Positions 55,993 to 64,000 of a stretch of DNA of 64,000 nt are shown here, piece by piece. Position numbers and translations under genes: made by a program. This stretch comes from Isoetes taiwanensis (Eukaryota; Streptophyta; Lycopodiopsida; Isoetales; Isoetaceae), in assembly GCA_021234155.1 (NCBI GenBank), contig JAJEKV010000009.1:8500546-8564545 (forward strand), given 5' to 3'. The notes beneath the pieces were generated by a model. That model ran no database searches. It was not told where the DNA came from and worked only from the letters and a program-made list of their open reading frames with translations. Position 1 is the first letter of the stretch; each line of letters opens with the position of its first letter.

Positions 55993-57363
55993 AAGGAATG
56001 ACCAAAAGAAGAAAAATATGAAGTCCATGATGGGGTCAAAAAATGTCAAGGGCCGAAGGTCGGACCAAACCAAAGGCTTCCTTCCCGGAAAAAAAAAAAT
56101 TGCTTGGAATCAACGTAACCTCGGAGGACCATTTGGGTAACAGCGACCTCCGCACAGTTAGACTACATGACAAATCTTTTCGGATCGCCAAAATTCGCCC
56201 CCGGGGAGGGGGGTAATTGTCGGCCGGAAGAAATACAGGCCCCTCATTTCCCGGCAGAGCAGGGCCGATCGATAGATCTAGAAAACTATGGAAGACGGCG
56301 CATTACAGCAGCAGCTGGAAGAGTAAATAATTTTTGCAAGAAGGCGCCGGAGCAAACTATAGAGCACGACTATGGCCCGTGCTAAAAATGGTGCGGATTC
56401 GACGAAAAGATCTCGTTTATCTCTTCTCCTGTAGCTCTGACTTCTGGTAAAAGTCTAAGCTCCAGCTATGGCTTCAATGCCCTGCATTTCCTGCATTTAG
56501 ACTTGCTCCAGTTTGTGAAAAACTTTGATTTCTTTCAATGCCGGAACCATTCCGCACCTAAGCTCTGTTTTCGCAGTTTGCTCAGGCTAAAAGGCCTTTG
56601 TTAAGCGAGTAATGGCGAAGTAGTTTGCCGCAGTGAAGAAAGCTTTTGGGTCCAAGCCATCGCCCGAAGATGTAGCAAAAGCTGAAGCAACTCATAGTAA
56701 AGAAGACAAAGTAAGGAATTTCTTGCAGAGCAAGAAATCATAGAGCCCCAGTTATTGTATGACATCATATGCTTACCTCGATGTGCCATGAATGCTATGA
56801 ATGATGTATCGGGGTTTCTGTAAGCGGAAGCATATATTACAGGTGCTTCCAGGTGTATGGCTGGTAACGGACTCCTAACGGAATTCCATAAGCACGAGAG
56901 TACCGTCGATAGCATGTCGGGGGCATAGTGGCTATAAAGACAGACTATAAGCCCGTAATCGGGCTATGTGGATATACCGGGGCTAGCAAAGTTGGCCCTA
57001 GGGACGCAACTTTTAATGTTTATGGATAAAACATTAGCTATGGTTTCTTTGGACATTAATATTAATGTTAAAGGGCGCCATATGGCACTTTAGTATTGGT
57101 TAGAATGGGTCAATAAGGGAATGGCTAAAAAAAGCTTGAAGCTTTTCTGATATGCGGCTGTTCGAACGGCAACAGGCCGAATTGCTCTCAGGGATCGCAT
57201 GTCAGGGTATGATAAGAGCAGAAATCGATCCTATTTAAAGCCAGAGGATGTGATTTGGAAAGACCCATGGATTGATAAAGCTTTACAATTCTTCTGTTCT
57301 TGTGCAGGTTGAATTACCTTTACTAATCCGAAGCCATACAGCTCAAATCCGACCTCTTAGAGT
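55993..57363. other. No recognised gene
   Basis: A plus-strand frame at 56167-56385 and a minus-strand frame at 56601-56915 (with IYASAYRNPDTSFIAFMA) are open but unassigned. The minus-strand frame has a protein-like composition. The rest shows no signal. 55406-55900 likewise holds nothing I can name. Confidence 0.35.
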
Positions 57364-58790
57364 TACTAAGGTGCTGGCTCTTTGCTACACCACTGGGTGG
57401 TTGTGGGAAGAATCGGAAGCATCGCCACCTGGATGCTTTGGACACTTTCTGCCAATTCACTGACATGAGAGTTAACTTGGCCAAGACAAGGGTGCTTCTT
57501 TGGTCCCATCATCCCGGCACCCACGCCTTCCCTCATTCACTTACCGTGGCGTAGTGGAGGTGGTTCAGATCTTATAAGTATTTGGGCATTGAGTTTTCTA
57601 CTACCACACACCGGGATGCATCCATCGTTTACGGGTCACTGCGGTCGGAAAGCCCTCATGCAATGCAAAACAACAATCACAAAGCTAGCCAGATGCATGG
57701 GGTCACCAGCACACCGGTTCGTGGCCTTGGTTGAACCGGTCCCTCCTCTATGGGGCGTAGTGTGGGGGCGATATCCCTCACCACTTGGAACGATCTAGAG
57801 CAGTACGTAAGGCCTTCTTGGCCCGGCACTTTGGAGTGAAGTCCACGGTCCCATATCGATCTTGCTCCGGAGATAGGCTTCCTTCCATTCTGAGGGGGTC
57901 GCTACCGAACGCCACATTATTTACTTCGCAAGGTGGTGGCTATGGATGAAGCCCGGCTGCCCAACCTTGCTTTGGCAAGGGGCGATGGGCCCGCAGCGAC
58001 TCAAAGCTCTTTGAAAGACAAGCAAGCCCGGTGGTTCTCGCTATGGAATGTGCAGGCACACAGATGTGGACCCGGTGCATACACCGAAGAACGCCTTTTG
58101 CCTTGAAGCGATTTGGATGCTTGCTTCATGGCCAAGCTTTGGGATGCAGAGGCCCCATCACATGTCAAGGTGGCAAATTATCGACAACAAAGTTAATCCC
58201 ATGCTCACGAGGGGCCCACACCACTACTGCGCACCCATCTACCCATGAAAAAGCCGCAGGGTGATTGCTTCTATTCGCACAGTGCACACCACTTCCCGCA
58301 TTGAGACGGGGAGATGGATTCGGGAGCCGCGTGAGGGCCAGAGTCCAGCCGCTCTTTGTCAGCAGGGGCCATTGAGGATGAAAGTCACGCCCTCCAGGCC
58401 TGTCCGCATACCCGATATCCGGCTCTCGGTATGCTTTCTGGTTAGTTGTGCCCCATCGCCTTGCATGAGCTAATGAGCACGGCCTCTGTAGGCTTCTTGG
58501 GATCGTACCTCCGGAGGTAATGGATATCTGCGGACTCGGTTATGCCCCCTCGTCCGGCATTAACCTCAAATTGTACTTGTGATTATGTATATAACGTGCG
58601 GTAAAGATGTCAAAGATCCTTATTGCTACTAAGGTTTTTCCCGAAAACCCTTGGCTGGGGTTTTAATCCCGGTAGTAATATGCCTGCTGCTCTCTCTTTG
58701 TACTTGGGTCCCATAGGCCAGTTGGTCTCCGTGGACGACAAAATCATATTCTATTCTATTCTATTCTATTCTATTCTATTCTGTAAAATT
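57364..58790 (+). mobile_element. LINE 3' half with (ATTCT)n tail, copy C
   Basis: The plus strand retains the RT C-terminus: HLDALDTFCQF, then VNLAKTRVLLW, then YKYLGIEFS, then MDEARLPNLALA further on. The C-terminal part has IETGRWIREPRE followed, after a frameshift, by a zinc-knuckle-like GAIEDESHALQACP. The 3' end has GGTCTCCGTGGACGACAAAA and then seven ATTCT units (about 58749-58783). It is the longest of the three copies and defines the family's orientation and tail. Stops and shifts are frequent, and nothing upstream of the late RT remains. Confidence 0.75.
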
Positions 58791-58889
58791 GCTTGTGTTG
58801 ATTACAAGCAGTACAGTTTTTGCAAGAGCTTTGCTTGTACTTGGAATACAAAGGCATTGCTTGCATTGAATTGCAGAACTGGTATTGAA

Positions 58890-60117
58890 TGTTAGGATCA
58901 TAATTGCATCCAAAGAATTATCTCAGGGAGATAATTCGTCAATCCTTGTGTGTAAAGGATTATTCGATTCTAGTTGCAAGAATCAAGAGGAAGCTGGGTT
59001 TCCTGATTAGCACTCCGAGAACCTAATCCCAGCAGTCACGGAGAACTCTGGGAGTTCATAGGTATGGGAGGTAGACTGTTGGCCTTTTCCCATTGTCGGG
59101 GAAGCTGCATAATTGCTGCGTGACATTTTTGGTATCAAAGCTCAGAGATTGTGCAAGAACTCTGAGAGTTATGAGATTGCAGATCATTGGGAATCTCTTA
59201 TTTTAAGAGATAACTGTGAATTTAGATTTTAAAATTTAGAATTCTAGAAAATCTAAACACAGTGCTGTGAATCTAATTTTTTGGGAAAATCTAGATTGAG
59301 CTTTGTAGTTTTCTGGGAAAACCTAGATTGAGCTCTATAAGTAGGATTCTTGAAGTTTAGATACGGATTGGAAATCGTATTTCAATAAGAATCTTAAGAG
59401 TTAAATTGCCATTATAGATTTGTGGAAATCTAGACATTGATGGCAGAAATGGACGAGAAAAGTTCTGACTTCCAAACTATTTGGGAAGTGGAGAAGCATG
59501 AACGTGAGAGTGTTTCAGTCCAAGAGCTGGCTGGAAACTTAGCATATCTTCAAGGGAAGATGGCGTCCATTGAACAAGAAGTCAATAAATTAGTTACTAA
59601 GCAATGCAGTTTAATTGCTGAAGTACTTGAGGAAGATACCAAGGGTATTTCTTCACAAGTCTCTTCCCATGGAGGTTTTGACTGCTTGAATGAACTTATG
59701 GCTTATCATCAGTTGCATAAACTGCAACAAACAGGGGAATTAAGGACATATGAGCAAGAGCTTCGGAAGCTGCTTGCAATTGCTCAGCCTCTAGGTGATG
59801 AAAGTCAGGTTTTTTATTTTATGCGTGGCATAAATGACACTGCACTTAAGAAGCTTAAGAAACTGCATCCAAGGGATTTGGATACAGCAGTATTCTATGC
59901 TTGCATATGCAGTCAACCAAGCAGAAGGTTTAGCCTAAAAGGCAAACAACCTGGTTGTTCGAGTAGCTTTAATGGGCACAATTCCAGTTCTCAACCAAGA
60001 CGAGAAGTTCTGGGTGGCTCTAAGGTAAAGGATGGTATTAACGAGGTTAATACATATAAACCTTGTTTGGGTTGTGGAAAAAGAGGACATGTTGTATGGA
60101 ATTGTCCTAACATTTAA
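58890..60117 (+). mobile_element. LTR element with gag only (TR-GAG-like)
   Basis: 58890-59125 begins TGTTAGGATC and ends GCGTGACA, like a short LTR of 236 bp. TGGTATCAAAGC at 59130-59141 is a primer-binding site one base off the initiator-Met consensus. A leader of 300 bp and a gag ORF follow. No pol follows gag and no matching 3' LTR was found, so the element is either a gag-only non-autonomous type or truncated at about 60120. Confidence 0.6.
59440..60117 (+). CDS. Retroelement Gag with zinc knuckle
   Basis: The ORF is intact and encodes 225 residues starting MAEMDEKSSDFQTIWEVEKH. The middle is helical, with MRGINDTALKKLKKLHPRDL typical of a capsid-like gag segment. The C-terminus is Ser/Gly/Lys-rich and has one CCHC knuckle, CLGCGKRGHVVWNC (C-x2-C-x4-H-x4-C), four residues before the end. 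A stop follows at once, so it was not fused to protease. The capsid segment is shorter than in full-length gag, which suggests internal deletion. It is intact, unlike nearly all element ORFs around it. Confidence 0.8.
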   Translation: MAEMDEKSSDFQTIWEVEKHERESVSVQELAGNLAYLQGKMASIEQEVNKLVTKQCSLIAEVLEEDTKGISSQVSSHGGFDCLNELMAYHQLHKLQQTGELRTYEQELRKLLAIAQPLGDESQVFYFMRGINDTALKKLKKLHPRDLDTAVFYACICSQPSRRFSLKGKQPGCSSSFNGHNSSSQPRREVLGGSKVKDGINEVNTYKPCLGCGKRGHVVWNCPNI

Positions 60118-60717
60118 TCAAGTTACCTCAGGGGCTTGATTGTTAAAGTATTTATATAATATTGTGAACTTTGTCATTTTTTTTTCCACAATATAATTCT
60201 GCCTATATTTCTATAAGTATTGCATATTAAAATAAATACACACGTTTCTAAACGGATTTACATACTGGTCATTCATTCGGGATTAATATAAGTATTCACT
60301 TCTGACACATGTTCGTAGAAGTTTTTGTCGGAGCTTAAATGTCTAAATACATGAAGTGAAAATACTTGCTCTAAGACCTCTCCTGCTCAATTATGTTGCA
60401 GTGGCTAATCAGCTTATCAACTATGGGCCAATTAATTGGTATACATTCACCCCTGTGCAATAAAAATTACTTATTCATTAAGTGAATGGATGCCAAATTT
60501 ATCACAACACCTGTAAATAAATTACCATATATAACATGCTTATGAATATATTTAGAGTCCTATAAAGGGACCAACATAGTAGTATTTTGAAAATATCTAA
60601 ATTACATTACTTGATTTAGCTACCGCATTCTATACAGTGAACTTGCCAACTACAGTTCTACCTTCTTTCTCATTATAGGTAGACACAACACATATGTATT
60701 TATGAGGATTCCAATAC
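60118..60717. other. No recognised feature
   Basis: The stretch is AT-rich, with a T-run at 60177-60186 and no open frame of note. It may be the remaining 3' part of the gag-only element. Confidence 0.4.
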
Positions 60718-61106
60718 GTAGCACAATAACCGAGGGCTCCAGAGGGATTTGATATGAATGTAATAATACAATTCCTGAAACCAGAGATCATGTTCCTAAA
60801 ACAATTAAAAAAACATAGATTTAAGATAACAAAATAATCATGTTAGCTCACTGGCTATATTGGTCAATGCATTCTTGTTAAAACATTAAGTTATTTTAGT
60901 AGAGGTTCGAAGTCGAACCCCGGTATTTCATATTCTAAAACCTTAAGCGAACATGTATTTTATATTTCAAAATCATAGGCGCCCTCAATCATAAATGACC
61001 ATAATCGAAACGAGAGGCGCTCAGAATCTCCAACATACAATCTGGGTCATAGGATGGACGGATCCGATGACCGAGGTAGTCTAGGGTGCCCCTCATTTAA
61101 AATATA
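60718..61106 (+). mobile_element. SINE-like repeat, copy 2
   Basis: It starts GTAGCACAATAACCGAGGG. The A-box-like TAGCTCACTGGC is at 60844 and the B-box-like GGTTCGAAG at 60904, 60 bp apart. It ends with GGTAGTCTAGGGTGCCCCTC and an AT-rich end. It is directly followed by copy 3. Confidence 0.65.
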
Positions 61107-61470
61107 TAGCACAATAGCAGGGGGTTCCAAGGGGATTTGATATGGAACCATAGACCATATTCCTAAAACAATTGAATGAGTTGTATTAAAAACAAAATAT
61201 AGATTTAAGATAAAAAATAATCGTGTTAGCTCACTGGCTATATTGGTCAAAGCATTCTTTTTAGAACATTAAATTATTTTGGTAGAGGTTCGAACCCCCC
61301 CATATTTCATATTCTAAAACCTTAGGTCACATTTCAAAATCATAGGCGCCCTCAATTATAACTGACCATGATCGAAATGAGAGGCGCTCAGGATCTCCAA
61401 CATATGATCTGGGCCGTAGGATGGATGGATCTGATGACCGAGGTAGTCCAGTGCACTCTTCTAGAATATG
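61107..61470 (+). mobile_element. SINE-like repeat, copy 3
   Basis: It is tandem to copy 2 with the same order of blocks: AGCACAATAGCAGGGGGTTC, A box at 61227, B box GGTTCGAACCC at 61288, then AGGCGCCCTC and GAGAGGCGCTCAGGATCTCC. It is slightly shorter through small internal losses. Confidence 0.65.
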
Positions 61471-62393
61471 TAACGTGGGCTTCTCATTGCATTACTCCAT
61501 AAACATGGGTTCATCTATAGTATTAACTTCGAACATGCGATGTTCATCACCACATTCACTCTACATGTGCTTGATCCTCATTGAAATTGCCCTTGCCCAC
61601 ACAACCCAATCATGTTGAAGCATCTAAGTTGATGATAAATGCCTCGTTTGTGTTGCCACTCGTATATGTAAACAATGATGATGTCCTTCAAACAAGGTTC
61701 ATACGTACATATGGGAACCGACGTGACTACACATGCTCTACCATTCGCATTTCATTATGTCCAACAATCTCTGTCCATATCTTTTTTCAACTTCATATTT
61801 TCATATACCCAACATCCACACATGAATTGTAGCATCCCGCACGCATTCAAATGCGCGTACACTGTTTCATTCCATTCACAAATTGCTTCCTTACTCTCCT
61901 CTTCAATACTCTCGGTAATGGTACCTTTATGCAACATATACCTTCTTCTTTCCGTTGTCCTCTTTACTTCTCACTATGTGCATTTGTATTTACGACATTC
62001 TTAACTTCTGACCTTCACCTTAAGTAGCTTGTCGACCATCATTTCGAGGTGGTAGCCTTTAATGCAAGTTCAGCATTAGGAATTTGCTTACATTATGCAT
62101 TTACATATTCTACATTTAATTGTTCATTTCTTTTTTCTCAACCTTAACCATGTCGAAACAGCTATGTCAATGATCTTAGTCACGATTGTGTTGCAAAGCA
62201 TATAGGCAAAAACTAACAACTCATGATTATCTTTCAAGTTGCTAACCTGATTATCACATTTCCATTGCATTTCCTTTACTAGGCTAGCCACTTTAGATTG
62301 GGTATAGAGGGCAACCCTTCGTTGCGGTAGCAACTTGTTACTTCCAGTTTGCATGGTCATGTTACATGGTCATATTAAAGTGTATGAAGTAGG
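61471..62393. other. No recognised gene
   Basis: Overlapping plus-strand frames at 61581-61832 and 61675-62004 and a minus-strand frame at 62124-62360 show no domain. Confidence 0.4.
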
Positions 62394-62492
62394 GGGTAAT
62401 GCACGCCACCTGGCGGTTTCCAGCTAGCTACCGCTCACGGTGCGCGTGAGCGGATTTTTAGTTGGAAACGGCCAGGTGGCGTGCATTTACCC
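62394..62492. repeat. Long near-perfect hairpin
   Basis: GGGTAATGCACGCCACCTGG at the left pairs with CCAGGTGGCGTGCATTTACC at the right. Inside, GGTTTCC / GGAAAC and CCGCTCACG / GCGTGAGCGG continue the stem, with a loop of only a few bases. The total is about 99 nt. The next 40 bp up to the TATA box are GC-rich. Confidence 0.85.
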
Positions 62493-62530
62493 GGCGTGGC
62501 CAACGTCACCTTAAAATTACCCATGCCACG

Positions 62531-62720
62531 TCAGTAGGGGTATAAAAGGTAATTTTTGGTGACTATACATCCCCCTTTTGCTGACGCATTTTATTCCGCC
62601 TCCTCTGAGTTAGTTTTTTATGGCGCCAGCTCGTTCGGCTGCTTCATTTTTGGATTGGAAGCGCTAGGAGGCGAGCTTCAAGATGACGTACTTTTTGTGC
62701 AGTAATCTTGTATGTTTCTT
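62531..62720 (+). promoter_or_regulatory. TATA promoter and a broken short ORF
   Basis: GGGGTATAAAAGGT centred at 62544 is an excellent TATA box. An ATG at 62620 opens MAPARSAASFLDWKR and stops at TAG 62665-62667. The frame then stays open as EASFKMTYFLCS, so the TAG looks like a nonsense change in a real first exon. The hairpin lies immediately upstream. No family is assigned; it may be the 5' end of a transposon gene. 62721-63228 holds nothing recognised. Confidence 0.4.
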
Positions 62721-63228
62721 GAGTTTTCTTCATTTTGCTTTTGTTTCTTTCTTACAAGATTTTTTTTCTTAAGTTTGTAGGTGTTTGGTCGAGATATCGT
62801 AGTTTCTGTGGAGGTAAACATGTTCTTGATTGCTATTAGTCGACATTTAGTGGTTGTTAGTCGATATTAGTGAAGATCAGTTAGTGTTAGATAATCTTGA
62901 GTGGATCGCGACAATTATTTGTTGTTGTTAATGGACATCAGTGTTAAGGAGCTTAAGAGAGTAAATTTAAGGTATAAGCCTGCTGGTCCAGTGTGTTGGT
63001 TCATCCAGTTGCATGCATGCAGCAAGTGAAGACTTATTTTCATAAAAGATCAAGTTCTATGATATCACATGCATTTTGGTTTTGGTATAATGGAAGTGAT
63101 CCATTTTGGAAATGTAACTCTTCTTTTCAAATTTGAAACAGTGACTCTCCTGTATTTGCTTGAATTTTAAATGTATTTGTGAACTCTGATGTATAATAGT
63201 CAATTTTAAGTATGATGGTGTATAATGG

Positions 63229-64000
63229 GAGATTTTTTTTTTTTGAAGAACGACAAACTTTATTGAAATACCAAGCCAAAAGCCAGATACAAATGCAGAG
63301 GCGAGAATAAAATTTCAGAGGATAATCATGATCCACTGAATAGAACCACAAGCCTATGCATAAGACAACACACTCAAATAGGACTCAAATATCAACTGTC
63401 GCTTGGCAGGAGCAAGCAAAGAACAATGGTCGGCCTTAGCGATTCTAGCTTGTGCGTCCTGGAGGACTACTGCAAGAGGAATATCCAAACCCTGAAAGAT
63501 ACACAATCTTCTGCGCTTCCAGATGGACCACAACAACCATCCTGATGCCAAATGAAATGCTTAACTCCGCACCTTATTCCAAGTATCCGGATAAATAGCC
63601 AGAAGCACTTGCTGACTTGTCAATGTCACATGAAAAAGAGAAAGCAGCCAAGACCAAACAGACTGGAGATGATCACATAAAAAGAAACAATGTTCAATGG
63701 TCTCGTCCCTTTGCTTGCATAGTGGGCAGAGTGCTAACACTCGAGGATTAAATCTGTGGACAAACACATTCATTCGAGGGCATTGGTGAAGAATCTGCCA
63801 CCAAAGCACAGCCACCTTAGGATGGAGTAGTTTATCCCAAGCCCAAGTCCACATACGTCTCCAACTAGGAGGTGAGAGCTGAGGGGACCACTTAGTGGAT
63901 GCCAGAATATCACCATTGACAAGCAGCCTATACATAGAGTTAGCAAGCCTATGCTCGTGAACACTCTGGTGGGAAACCCACATGCACCCTTCGATAGCCT
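63229..64000 (-). mobile_element. LINE 3' end with poly(A) tail, running off the window
   Basis: The minus strand reads from the window edge through a zf-RVT zinc-binding domain: WAWDKLLHPKVAVLWWQILH, then CPLCKQRDETIEHCFFLC, then SVWSWLLSLFH. After TAA at 63563-63561 the same frame continues as FHLASGWLLWSIWKRRR and RQLIFESYLSVL. An AATAAA signal and an A-run (T-run at about 63233-63244 on the plus strand) end the element. It belongs to the same family as 7880-8215. The TAA is a nonsense change, since the other copy reads through here. The RT itself would lie beyond 64000. Confidence 0.85.

Noticed and set aside
1-64000. CRISPR arrays, rRNA genes, organelle DNA insertions
   Set aside because: No regularly spaced direct repeats of CRISPR type, no rRNA core motifs and no plastid or mitochondrial genes were recognised.

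Overview
The window is nuclear DNA of a land plant. Two intron-containing plant genes are readable in full: a PHD-finger protein of the MS1/MMD1 type on the minus strand and an RWD-domain protein on the plus strand. Nearly everything else is transposable-element DNA in different states of decay. Several coding relics have counterparts I associate with ferns, lycophytes and mosses, so a fern is my best guess, but that is an inference and no species is claimed.

Layout. 1-9.1 kb: a broken multi-exon transposase-like gene, an inverted-repeat-bounded AT-rich segment that holds a cluster of short palindromes, and 3' fragments of two LINE families. 9.4-16.7 kb: a minus-strand Ty3/gypsy relic with protease/linker, reverse transcriptase, RNase H and integrase. 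It is followed downstream by an extra long coiled-coil reading frame with its own promoter-like leader and, divergently, a small intact antisense ORF. The RNase H is split by a 317-bp MITE. 16.7-17.4 kb: a non-autonomous CACTA element. 17.5-17.8 kb: a diverged histone H3 pseudogene. 18-24 kb: no clear gene, but several families of foldbacks, a dense palindrome array and short tandem duplications. 24.9-27.3 kb: the PHD-finger gene. 28-33.9 kb: LINE ends, an LTR-retroelement primer-binding site and unassigned DNA. 34.0-36.5 kb: the RWD gene, whose last exon and 3' flank are tandemly duplicated. 37-40.7 kb: no recognised gene. 40.77-52.23 kb: an 11.5-kb LTR retrotransposon with 1.6-kb LTRs, a perfect 5-bp target duplication, a primer-binding site and a polypurine tract, but no readable pol (a LARD-like element). 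52.2-64 kb: tRNA-like cassettes, a 1.8-kb inverted-repeat element, a SINE-like family in three copies, a LINE fragment, a gag-only LTR element, a long hairpin upstream of a TATA box, and a second LINE running off the window end.

The two host genes have no evident functional link. The elements most deserving attention are the gypsy relic with accessory frames on both strands behind integrase, the histone H3 pseudogene, the large non-coding LTR element and the independent palindrome and foldback families. All homology statements come from motif recognition by eye; no database search was run.
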